This document shows, piece by piece, positions 48,522-60,600 of a stretch of 64,000 nucleotides of DNA. Position numbers and translations under genes: made by a program. Source of the DNA: Cordia subcordata (Eukaryota; Streptophyta; Magnoliopsida; Boraginales; Cordiaceae); the NCBI GenBank assembly GCA_028554755.1, contig JAPTOF010000003.1, forward strand, positions 186,001 to 250,000, in the 5' to 3' direction. The notes below the pieces were generated by a model, which was not told where the DNA came from, made no database searches, and saw nothing but the letters and a program-made list of their open reading frames with translations. How positions within the stretch are numbered: the first letter of the stretch is position 1; each line of letters begins with the position of its first letter.

Positions 48522-50623
48522 ATCTTATCTTGTATGGTAGTCTTCCTTGGTCGTGTGTTTTTAACTACTACCGATAAATGTAAAATGAATCAAGATTGTG
48601 GCACGATAATAGTCGATCTATTCTATGTGAAATTTCTTTGCATTCATGCTGTTTTTTACTGAAGTTATGCGGCACAATTCTTGATTTTTTTTTTTCCGTC
48701 CTTTTGCTGTTACGTTAGATGCTCCGAAAATTTGTACTTGCGGTGCGCCCTTATATAAATAGCCACATCCTATTTAGGGACATGTTTAATGAGGTGTTGA
48801 GAATAATTTGGTAAATTTATTGGTCCAAAGTAAATAATCTGAACTAGTACTCAAATTTACTAATTTATTTATAATACTTTTTATTAATAGGAGACAATAG
48901 TCATACTTTGCAGTTGATAAGAAAATTTAGAAGTAATGAACCTTGTAATATGTCATGGTAGGAGTATACATATGAGGAAATAACATATGGCTAAATTTTC
49001 AAACAACATAATAGTGACATGATATGCTGCCAACGTGTACGTAACCGGTCCTTAAAAATTGAACACCGATGGTTCCTATTCGTATCAATCTCGTTAGTGG
49101 AGCAGCTGTAGATTTCGTATACAAGGGTTGCTCTTCTATCTGATAGACTAGCATCCGTCCAAAAATAAAAATGTGTAAATTTAACATAAAAATTTGTAGG
49201 TCTAGCACGAAAATTTTTAGTGTTTAAAATAAAAATTTGTAGGTTCTTTTGAAAAATTTGCACTTATAAATGAGTCATTTGTAAAATTAAAAAAAAAACA
49301 TTATTTTTTTGTTTAATACCTACATTTTTTTTTACTAACATTAGTCAGATAGATGAAAGACTAATCCATATAACAAACAATTAGTACGAGTTTGGATATA
49401 AATAGTACGTATATACCGAGTTTTGAGAAACTGAGAGAAATAACTTCAAATTTTAAATTATCAACTTTAAATAGTACGTAAATACCGAGTTTCGAGAAAT
49501 TGAGTGAAATAACTTTAAATTTAAATTGAGTGAAATAACTTCAAATTTTAAATTATCAACCTTTTTTTTTGGGGGGGGGGGGGGGCGTAACAACCAAATT
49601 TTTTGTAAATTATTAGATGCTAGTCGGGTTAAAATCATCCTTCAATAAATGAGCAAGCGGTGGGGGATAATATTAGACAGCCAGTCCAAATACAAACAAT
49701 TCTTAACTATTTTCTTAACAACCCAATTACAAGGCCTATTGATAGTCTTATAAATAAAATAAAAATTAAAAGAAGAATTTTCAACAGCATTTTTCTAATG
49801 ACTCTTACAATAAGATGCAGCTTCCAAGACACACTTACTCCAGGGGAAAAAATTACTTTGAGGACTACGTCAATGTCACTCTCAAATGTAATTCTTTCTA
49901 AAATTCATTGACTCGCAAAGATGCAAGTATCAAAATTTGGAAAATAATGAGTAATCTATTCCTAATGAAAATACGAATTTGAAATTGTTGGTGCCACTGC
50001 CACATTAGTGTATTACTCGAAATATCAAGATTGACGTGCCACAAACTCAATCTAGACCATTCCACCATGTTAGCACAGCCTCTGGCTGTTCGCCGACTAA
50101 CAAAGCACGTTGAATTTGTGTTTCCAATTCACGAATTCAAAAAATCAGTGTTTTACTCATTTATTTCAAATAACTTAAATTTTTTTTTCTTTAACCTTTG
50201 ACAAATGGTATCATTGGCTGGGGAAGCAGCCCGAGTCTGTGTATTTAAATGATCATGAATTCGAAAAGTAGAGTAGTTAGCTTATTTGTTTGAAAAGTCT
50301 AATTAATATTCGAGTTATTTCTTAAATCAAGTCATTTTAACTCGTTTAATTGTAAATTAAGTATATGTGGGACCATGCTGGATATATAATAAACCAATAA
50401 TAAGAAGAAAAACAAAGTGAAATACGGTCATTTTGCAGGCACCAAAAGCAAACGACAAACGCCTCACACACACACCCCACCTTTTAACAGCATCACGATT
50501 CAAAACTTTGCGGGGGTGATTCTATCTGGGGGGGTCATTTTAGTAAATTGGAGACTACTCTCACATATCACCTTTTCTCTCTCCACTTTCTTTGCAGACT
50601 CACTTCATCCACCTCCAGCGCAC

Positions 50624-50673
<50 letters not shown>

Positions 50674-51849
50674 TGAGAGTGAGAGAGTGTATGTGTATAA
50701 CTAAAAATTCCGTTTCAGCTCTCTTTCTAGAACATTTGATAAGAGCCTAAAAACACAGAATCTACATCATATTCTCGCAATTCTTTCAAGAGATTTTACT
50801 CCGCTTGTGTTTAGTATCTCTTTTTCATTTTCCATTTTTTCCTTTATATCATCATAGTGTTTCTCAACCAAGAAAACAACATTAGCTCACAGCTTCTCAA
50901 AATTAGGGTTTTATCCAAAAGGTATAATCTTGTTTTCTTTACTATTCTCTCTTTCCTCTTTACTCAAAAATCACTTTTTGATGATATTTTTTTTAGACTA
51001 TTCAGTGCATGTACATGTTTTACGTACGTAGAAACACACACACACACACACACAAAAAGAGTCCACTTGTTCTTGTAGAAACTAAAATCAGCTGTAGGAT
51101 TGTTAAACAAATAGAGTTTTGCGCAAAAGTTATCATCTTTACGTTTTCTTTACTGTTTATCTTTGATATCAAGTCAAAAACCCTTTTAGTGACCTTTTTC
51201 TTATTTTTATCTTTTATATAGTACGTATATATACACATATTATTGTACATATATATATATATACATATATATACATGTGTGTGTGTGTGCATGCCTGTAC
51301 TTAGAACAGTTAGGGTTAGCAACAAGATAGAAATGTTAATTAATATTTCACAAGGATTTCTTCAGTAATTTTACTTTATTTTCTCTCCCTAGCTCTGACC
51401 ATTTAGTCTCATATACACAAGGAAAAATTAACATGTACATTATATCTTTCAAGAAAAGTAAATGCTTGAATTTGTACCTATTTTCAGCTCATCGCTTTGG
51501 TTCTGTACAACAAGTAGAGTATTTTATGTTTTGATATTTTCCGTATTAAGTAAATATTTCTGAATATGCATTACTTGATGGGTCTCCATGTATGTGTATA
51601 TAAGGTGCTTGAAAAGTCTTTTATGTGCCGCAGCTGCAATTTTTAATGCCTCACCAAATATGGAAATTTGTCTCTTTCTCTTGAGACAGCCATCTCCAGT
51701 TTTTCTTTATTTTGAAACCCCAGTGTTTGCAGCACTGAAAAATTGTGTCTTTTTTTTTTTTTTTTTTGGGCATAAAAAATCAACGTTTTGCTTCCAATAT
51801 TATATTATAGAATTAATGATGCATGGTGTATGCATATATGTAGGAGGCA
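48522..51849. other. End of the tandem array and DYAD 5' flank
   Basis: From 48522 to 50043 this is the copy of the QOR2 downstream region, including a poly-G run at about 49570-49586. From 50044 it is single-copy within the window. A (TA)n(GA)n microsatellite lies at about 50624-50673, an (AC)n run at about 51037-51053, and TA/TG repeats at 51225-51290. The region 50700-51840 may hold the DYAD 5' UTR (possibly with a leader intron), but I cannot place its start. Confidence 0.5.
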
Positions 51850-52946
51850 ATGGTTTGGGAAACTTATTATAGAAGAAGATCCCGGAAGCTTCTTCAAGCC
51901 AATATTAATGTAGTAAGCTCTATTTCTCTTTGATTTCTCACCCTTTGGGGTGAATTACGTGCTAAGATAAAATTAGTATTATGTAATATATTAAATATAA
52001 ATGACAAAAAAAGCAAAAAAAAAAAAAAAGAAATTAAAACGTAATGTGAGTTTTCCGTTAGGAAGTCACACGCAATGTGCACATGAGGAGAGGGATTCAG
52101 AAATTCCTTTTGTCTTTTCTTTGTGGTATGCGGATCAATGCATGCACACCACAGGTGGTATAGAAATTGCGTTGATGGTTTTAAGTACGGTGAAAAGATC
52201 GTGAGACACACGCGCGTACCCATATTTTTTTGGATTGCTATAATTGGCTAATAAGGCCTAGCTAGTAGTGATGTGCTAATCATGAAATTAGGAGATGCCT
52301 GCTCTCGCGCGCGCGCGCGTGCGTGTGTTGGGTACGTGACCACCATCTGCATCTGCACACTGCAGTGATATATGTTATGTTTGTAGACAAAACCAACAAA
52401 AAAAAAAAAAAAGCTTAAATCTTTGAGCATATAATCATCATCATCATGATGCTTGCTTTTGCACAAACAAAATCGCTTTCATGTATGCACATCATTTAAT
52501 TTACTAGCTACAGGATGAAAATTGGATAATTAGCTTATAACGGATAATGCATGGTTTATTTATTTCTTAATTAACAATTAGATAACGATAATCGATAATC
52601 GGATGGACGAATTGGGTGCTAATCTAACCTAGTAGGGGTCATTAGCATGACAAATACATAACATGTTGTTCATGAAGTTGCAGCTGTATACATATCATTA
52701 GTACGTACTGGGGAGGTGTTTTTTATTTTGTTTTGTTGTTTTATATGTTGCAGCAGGAAACATCAACTTTAGAGCACAGCAGCAGCAGCAACAACAACAG
52801 CATGGACACCGCCGCTGCTGGTACTATATATGTTTGTCTACCCATCGTTAATTGCTATTATATCCCTTTTTGTCTTCTTCTTCTTCTTCTTCTTTATTTT
52901 GCTTTCTCATCAATCTCTCATTATTTTACCAAGCTTTTCATTTCCA

Positions 52947-52998
<52 letters not shown>

Positions 52999-54165
52999 AG
53001 CACAAGTTTCTAAGTTGATCCGAAAAATGGCTAATGCTCGAAGCACAATGTTGTTTCCCTATGCAGCCGACCATGATCAACAACTTACTGCGGATATCAT
53101 CAACACCATTGATGTGGGCTCTGTTTATGAGATTTCTCACTTTCATCTCCCTCCTACAACCCCACTTCATCTTCGATCCATCCGCGTCGCCATGGTAACC
53201 AATTCTCAATCCCCCTCTATAAATCTTATATATATATATATATATATATACTGTAACTTAACGGGGTTTTCTTTTCTCTGTTTCTCCCTAAAACTTATGT
53301 TTTAAGGTGAGTGAGAAGACTCAGATGAATGTAGCAGTGAGGTATCCAAGCGTGGAGAGCCTTGGAACATATTTTACCAACAGTGCAAACGAGATGTACC
53401 CGGCTTTGGACGAAAAGTTTGTAATGGAAACTGCTTTGGCTGCCAAAGTGCTTCTTAGGCAGGTGCCTTCCCAAGAGTTTGCTGAAAACAAGCACTTAAA
53501 ATCCTTCTGGTTGGTTGATGATATGCCTCCTCCTCCTCATGATCATATTATTGATCATGATGTTGTTTTGAAGAAGGGTTCTTGCTTGTATCAACTTAAA
53601 GGCAATGGCATGATCAGATGGGGTGTCCGAAGGCAGGTGAAGTTTCTGGGCAGGCATACTGACGATATGAGTGCTACTCATGATATTAATACTCAGTCTT
53701 CTTCTTGCTTTGTTATGGGAGATCACGAGGTGGGAAAAGTGGGAAATCCTCAGAAAGAAGAAGAAAACGGACTAGAAGATGGTGAAAAAGAGGAAGAAAA
53801 AGAAATGGAAGAAGATGGTGATAACGGTGTGAAAGAAGAGGAAGAAAATGATGATGAAGAAGAAGAGGAACAGATTGGAGTTGAAGATGTTGATGAAATG
53901 GAAGAGATCACATATGAGTCTAAAGAAAACCTTAAGAGGAAACAGTATAACTTTAGAGATTCTGTACGGAAGGCCAAGAAGGTCAAACGTGAGAAACAAA
54001 AGAAAAAGCAAAAAAAGATGCCCAAGAAGCAAAACAATAAATACAGGCAATTAATGGAGCTTAGGAGCCCTAAAGATCGATGGTCTGCAGAGAGGTAATA
54101 CTCTGATAATCTTCTTTGCGTTCTTATAAACTTTTATTTTGCTTGATCTTTAGCTGATTGTGTTA

Positions 54166-54197
<32 letters not shown>

Positions 54198-55777
54198 AAG
54201 GTATAAGACAGCTGAAAAGAATCTTCTGGAGGTGATGAAGGCAAAGGGAGCAGTGGCTAGTAAACCCATGCTACGCCCTGAGCTGAGATCTGAGGCCAGG
54301 AAGAAGATAGGGGATACTGGGTTGTTGGATCACCTGCTTAAGCATGTAGCTGGTAAGCTTGCACCAGGTGGGAAAGAAAGGTTTAGGAGGAGGCACAATG
54401 CTGAAGGCCAAATGGAGTATTGGTTGGAGAGTGCTGATCTTGTTAACATCAGGAACGAGGCTGGTGTCGCTGATCCTTTCTGGATTCCACCACCTGGTTG
54501 GCAACCTGGTGATTCCCCTACTCAGGACCCCATTTGTGCTAAGGAGCTGAAGTTATTGAAAGAAGAGATCTTGAAAGTCAAAAGGTTGAAGAAATTAATT
54601 AAAGACTGGTGCTTTTGTTTATTTAGTTGGGTTGATTTTATACTTTTTTGTTATCAGGGAAGCACAGGAGATGGTGGACAAGAAGCAGTTGGAGCTTGAG
54701 GAAGAAGTTAGAAAGCTCAGAAGGTATAAAAAGTTCATGATGCATAGATTACATATTTTTTATCTAGTTGAGTTGATTTTTCACCCTTTTGGTTTTATGC
54801 TTCATTGTTATCAGGGATGCACTGGAGATGATGTCTAAGAAGCAGTTGGAGCTAGATTCAGAAGTTAAAAAGCTCAGAAGGTAAGAAGTTGAGTTCATGC
54901 ATGCATGCGTTGTACATTAATTTGGGGTATGTTAAAAAGCTGGAGGATTTTGTGTATGTGTATAATTGACTTTAATTAAATCTTTTGTATGAATGGTAGG
55001 GAGATTAAGAAGAAGCATGTATCTAAGAAGAAAGCGGAAGATCAAGCTAATGTGGTTTCTTCAAATCCTAGTGGCATTAGTCAACAGTTGAATCAGCTTT
55101 CCACTTCTTTGGTCTCTGCCAAATTGGACCTAGATGATAAGGCGCCTGACTCATTGGTACCAAAATACTGTTACATATTGTAATATTCCTCTATTGATTG
55201 GAATAATTCAACTATTGAAAACCTTTTACCAAAAAAGAAAAAACTATTAAAACCCTAATTATCTTGCTTCATATTTTTGCAGGAGAAGTGCAAGGAACAA
55301 CTGACTGTAATTTCAGATCTTGTGAAGGAATTGCAGGTATGTAGTAATACTATTTTTTATCATGAAATCTTGATCTTGAGCCCAGTACATAATGGTACTA
55401 TATTTGATCATGAAATTTTTTTTTTTTTTAGTACATGCTATTACGAGGATATGGTGTTGTTTGTCTATTTAAGTCAAATATGCTTTCAATTTAATAAATA
55501 TGTCAAACTTTATTAGATAATTAATCTCTGAATCCTCGGAATCCCCAAGGATTGCATGCTTTAAGGGAAAAAACAAACTTTGCCATCTTTGGGCATTCTA
55601 CTGTCATTTCCTATTAATTAATATTTATGTCCTTTGCCTTGTATTGTCACAACATTATTCTAGAATCTGAATTCTCAAAAAATAGTCAACTACATATAAT
55701 CAGGTATAACATCTCCGGTCGTATCTTTAATTGCATCACGTCGATGCATGGCTTGGTTGGTTTGTTATTTCAGCACA

Positions 55778-55810
<33 letters not shown>

Positions 55811-57014
55811 CCAAATAATGGAGAAACTAGTGCATGATGCATGTTAATGGGGATTTGTTCATTAAGAAAGACAGTAATCAGTCATGGTAACGGGTATGGG
55901 TGCAGGAAAAAATAGAAAAGCTGGTGTCTGAAGTGGAAGAGAAAAGTAGGTCAAACCCAGCATTAATGGAGGGAAGAGATTTTTGTGCTGAAAAAGAGAA
56001 AAAGCAAGGTGGGCAAGTGGAGCAAAAGAGAAAAGATGAGGAGCAAGTACAAGATGGTCAGGCAGTAGTCATAAGGCAAGATGCAGCTGCTGATGATCAG
56101 CAGCACCACAAGGAGCAAACAACAACAACAACAACTGGAGCCAAAAAAATAGCAGAAAAAGCAGCTGAAGCAGCAGCAGAAGCAGAGGGAAAAGCAGCCA
56201 AGATAGAAAGGCTGAAGAGTGGATTCAGGATCTGCAAGCCTCAGGGGACCTTCCTTTGGCCCAACATGGCCCGGAATAGCATCAGCAGCAGCATGTTGTC
56301 CCCTCATCAGGTTGTTGTCCAGGTTGAGGATCTGTTTGTAGTCCCAACTCCACCTTCAGTCTCCTCCTCCTCCAGTGCATCATCAGCTCCCCCTCCTCCT
56401 ATGCTGCCTTGCCACCACCACCACCCAGCCTCTCCAGTCAAGCCGTTGGCCGAGCGCCGCGGTGTTACAGTCACTGTTTCAACAGTCTCTCAGGGTGGTT
56501 CAAGATCATACGAGGACATGAGGGATCACACAGCTACTACAACAACAAACAAGACCACCACCATGATAAATCTCAATGATGCTCCTTTTTATCCTCCTCC
56601 GGCTGCTGATGTATTTTGTGCCAATCCATCCTCAAGACAAACTGTAACCACTACTACAACTGTTACGCCTCAAGTGAGCATGACACTATCTGTATCTTAT
56701 TAATAATATCTCTAATTTTCTGGTTTTGGTGCACGCAATTTGTATACTCTTTTTTAAATTATGATTTGGTGTACTGTTTGGACAAATAAAATTTGCAGTT
56801 GACGGCTGCAAATAAGAAGAACAAGGAGACGAATGCAGCATGGGGAGGTGATCAGAAGAATGTTACAAGAAGCGAAATAGAAGAGCAACACAGCAGTTGG
56901 TGCTCCTCGGACCCGCCATGCTTGACCACTACTGCTACTACTCAAACTGGGAATTGGCTTGCTCTCGCCACTCCTAACACCACCGCATCTGATGAGTCGT
57001 CCAGCCATATCTAG
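51850..57014 (+). CDS. DYAD: DYAD / SWITCH1 / AMEIOTIC1-type meiotic protein
   Basis: Eleven exons: 51850-51912, 52754-52820, 53001-53194, 53307-54094, 54201-54584, 54658-54723, 54815-54880, 55000-55156, 55283-55336, 55906-56673, 56799-57014; 940 residues. The family is needed for entry into meiosis and sister-chromatid cohesion; Arabidopsis SWI1 is reported to protect cohesin from WAPL. Recognised blocks: DVGSVYEISHFHLPP, SIRVAMVSEKTQMNVAVRYP and LDEKFVMETALAAKVLLRQ; an acidic tract (about 259-308) followed by a Lys/Arg-rich tract (about 317-353); the conserved core from DRWSAERYKTAE through LLDHLLKH, KERFRRRHN and DPFWIPPPGW; then a coiled coil and a low-complexity Ser/Thr/Pro tail. It is longer than Arabidopsis SWI1. 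Exons 1-3 are the least certain: the exon 3 acceptor follows a (TA)n tract, and initiation at 53028 (MANARST) is the alternative. Confidence 0.88.
52949..52996 (+). repeat. (TA)n microsatellite at the DYAD exon 3 acceptor
   Basis: About 24 TA units run up to the predicted acceptor (ACATAAG). There is no polypyrimidine tract close to the site, so this splice may be weak or variable. Confidence 0.9.
54170..54197 (+). repeat. (TG)n microsatellite at the DYAD exon 5 acceptor
   Basis: About 14 TG units stand three bases before the predicted AG of exon 5, in place of a normal polypyrimidine tract. UG repeats at acceptors can affect exon inclusion in other systems. Confidence 0.9.
54658..54880 (+). 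repeat. Duplicated 66-bp coiled-coil exon in DYAD
   Basis: Exons 6 and 7 are both 66 bp, in the same phase, and encode 22 residues alike at 15 positions (common part KKQLELxxEVxKLRR). The intron ends before them are also similar (TTGTTATCAG at both acceptors), so the exon was copied with flanking intron. Confidence 0.85.
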
Positions 57015-57665
57015 ATACCATATTATCATAGTATAGGATTATTAGGAATCCTTATTAATACTTTATTTTTGAGGGGAAACTGCAGTACTACTAGTGTCAT
57101 GTTTCTTATTACTAGCTGACATGAACGCATGCTTATCAATTTTACTCCTACCCCTAATACTACTAACTGCTAGAGATTCGATGAAGGTACACGACATATA
57201 TTATATATTAGTTGTAGTTTGATGCTAGCCTAGCTTGTTTTTTGAATTTTGACACCAGTAATATTGGAGCCTTCATACTGCATGCGCATGCGTTAATAAT
57301 TGCTCTGATGATCAATGGGTCGTGTAGCATGAATACCATATAGACACAGGTTTCTTTAAACAGCCCCCTTTAATTTACGAGTTGGATTATTAATCAATGT
57401 TTTTCTTAACTAATTAATTAATTGATTAGCAGAAGGATGAGGGTCAAAAATTTATTACTCGACAAGAACCCAGAAAAGTTATTTCAAATTAAATTAAAAA
57501 TCTATAATCTATTGTTCACATGACATTCAGAATTTGTGCGTTAAATGTTAATGATGGACTGCTTTTGGTAGTTAATTAAAATATCATAAGCTTAAAAGAA
57601 TGTTTAGCGATACTTCTAATTTTGTCCACGTCAATCAATGTATTCAACTAAATAAATAAATACAC
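57015..57665. other. Spacer between two convergent genes
   Basis: The 3' flanks of DYAD (plus) and the biotin gene (minus) meet here. The sequence is AT-rich with TAATTAATTA words; no gene is visible. Confidence 0.65.
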
Positions 57666-60600
57666 TTAAAGTTTTGCATATCCATAAGTGGAAAGGAGTC
57701 CTATTTGAAAGTCCAAGCACTGTGAGAGCGCAGTTGTGAGCTTCCGCAAATCCTCCAATGTATGTGCTGCACTCAGCGCTACCCTTAATCTGAAATTATG
57801 AAAAGTTATTTCTCAGGATTTATCTTAAAAGAATGGAAAGAGGGAGGAAAAGAAATGAAAAAATAAACAAGAGTTTCTAGTGATGGTCATATATCACAAA
57901 CTTTTAATTGATCAAGGCAGAGGGAGAGAGTCAAAAATCAGAGCTCAACCAAACTTGCAACTTTCATAATGGCAATCTGAAATTCATATTAACTTGACCT
58001 GAAATTCAAGATAAGCTAGACACTAATACAAAAAGGAAATTCAAGTGTAAGGGCAGCATACGGCGGGAACTATAGTTATGTGGCGAAGGTCTCATGTTCT
58101 CGCCAACTTCTCTATCTTTTCACTTTTTGATTTCTGGTTGGGGGGTTGAACAAGAAGATATGAAACAACATCGATGCATCACAAACAAGTGCACTCAATA
58201 TGTCAAGCAGTTCCATGGAAGAGAATGTAGGTCGATAGGGTGCCCCTGAAATAAAGATAATATACTTATAGGCTGAACATACAAAAATGTTTTGGTAGGA
58301 CAAAAACATGCCTCAATCATGCAACCCTATCTTGAAACAGGAGACTCCTCACAACATTATACAGAAAGGAGCCAAATTGGTCATTGTAAACGCAATATAT
58401 ACACAAAAATGCAGAGTTATACTCAGACATCACATGACCAACAGGAGACTATCGACCAAAAGTACACGAAGTTCTAAAATTTCGGAAAGCGTCTGTGCAT
58501 AACCTGCATGAGTTTGGTGCCACGGTTGGAGGTCTGATTGCAGTTACATGGAATCCTGATTCTAAAAGATGCCTGTTCCAGGAACTTGAAACAGTCAGGA
58601 TAGTCATATATGGATTATGTTAATGCAAAAAGATACAGAATTAGAACCATACGAGCAGAATAGAGGGAAGGGAAGCCGTGATATAGAGAGAGAGATACCG
58701 GCTAGCTTTTAGGGCCTTCTCTTCACTTCCTACAACAAGGGAAATGATTGGACTTGTAACAGGAATTCCTGTCAGAGCATGGAAGTCTTGCACCCTCTTC
58801 CAGATGGCTTTTCTACGCCATGTCTCCCTTTTTGCCACCGCAATAGCAGCTGTGGACAAGTGGCATTAAATTGAAGGTACATAATTGTGTACAGAATTCT
58901 ATTCAAGAGTTCTAATTGCTTTATGCCTTCATCCCCACCCCACCACATATAAGGTTGACCGCTAAATTACAACTGACAAATTTAAGCAAATACATCAATC
59001 CGTCATATATTCACAAGCCGAGGTAATGATTTTCCAACTGGGCACATATTTAGGTATTTATACTTAGAAAATGGATCTGCCCCACCAAGCCTGTTGCAGG
59101 AAATTAAAACATGAATCAAATCTAAACATCTATCAAGCATCAATGAACTACAAATGTCGTAAAGAACTGAGAAGCATGCCCATATGTCCAAGATTAGACA
59201 GTCTATTCTGCCAACACAAGGAAAAATAAGAAGAAAGAAGGACTAACAATATTACCATTTGCTGCAGCAATAACAGGCACTGGTGTAGACGTTGAAAATA
59301 TGAATGATCGACCACGTGATTGTATGAATAACTTCCATCGTTTGCTGCAAGCAATAAATGAGAGGAGCTCACATCAAAAGATACACAGTTAGCAGATAAT
59401 GCAGCATCGCTGTTGGTGAACTGGTACAACATGCAACATTGGTTACTTACTTGTTGCTCTTCAAATAACAACAATTTAGTAAACAGAAACCAAAGAGAAG
59501 CTCTATATCAAAGACTAACATAATTCCATGGCAAACAAGCAAGGTAGTTATAGTACTAATGACTTTAAATTGATAATAACTGATGTATATTATTAGGTAA
59601 AATAAACCAATACAAACAACCAAGTAAAAAGAATTTCTTTTGCTTATTAGTTGATAGAATTCAATACAAACTCTATCATATATATAAGCCAGCAAAGAAA
59701 GTGAAAATTACCATACATCTAGGAGAAGATACAAACATATTAAAAGAGAAGAATATCTGAAACGGAGACATACTATCTTTATATCTTCCACTCAGGACAG
59801 AGCACATTATAAATATTACCTGCATGCTATGAATCCACCATGGCAACCGGCAGCCTTGCTCAAAGTACCAATGCATATGTCAACATCTTTTTCACAATTA
59901 AACATCTCAGCTGCACCACCACCATTTTTGCCACAGACAAATGTTGCATGAGCCTACAAAACATAAGAAAATACCAAGTCACTAACATTCAAGAAAATTT
60001 AATAATCCACCAAGATCCTGTAAAAATGTCAAAATTCCTTTTCATGAGAACCATAGAGCAAGGCTGAGCGGAATAAATCCAATCTACTCTGACATGTACA
60101 AAACCCATTTTTCACCCAGTTGTGAAATATGAGAAGAGAAATGTTTAAATCTTTATCTTCTAGTACGCAACTCTCCTAGAAGAAGTGGCTAAAAAGGTTT
60201 AGCATTAGATGGATAAGCTATCACTGGATACAAACTTTAAGATATTTACCAATCACAGCCAAACCAAATTCAATTAACACGGCTCCTTGTTCAATTCTTT
60301 CAAATTCACAGGATATCATAATAGGATTACATTTATCAGGAAAGTAACAAACACCAACGCTTGGTCAAAGGACAGAGTGAGAGAAATATTATAAAGACTT
60401 TTAGCCCTGGACATTAGAGAAACTTACATCATCAATCACCAACAAAAATCTGTGCTTCTTGCGAAGCTTCACAAGGTCGAGCAATGGTGCAAAGTCTCCA
60501 TCCATACTAAATAAGCTGGATGATGACAAGTCAACTGTGTTAGTTACCCTTGAATGCAGAATCATTTAAGAAACGATCAGAAGCACAACCAAAATATATA

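Larger units (their letters stand above)
42309..50043. repeat. Tandem unit 3: [STP2 - QOR3 remnant - downstream region]
   Basis: About 7.73 kb, the partner of unit 2. It begins where the shared sequence restarts (CAAGAACA) and ends at GACGTGCCACAA (50043), exactly where unit 2 ends. STP is intact here, but QOR exons 2-5 are gone. It also carries two insertions (46928-47712 and 48020-48393) that unit 2 lacks. Confidence 0.85.

Noticed and set aside
53750..54050. Ser- and Phe-rich minus-strand ORFs opposite DYAD exon 4
   Set aside because: Mirror images of the Glu/Lys-rich coding tract of DYAD, not genes.
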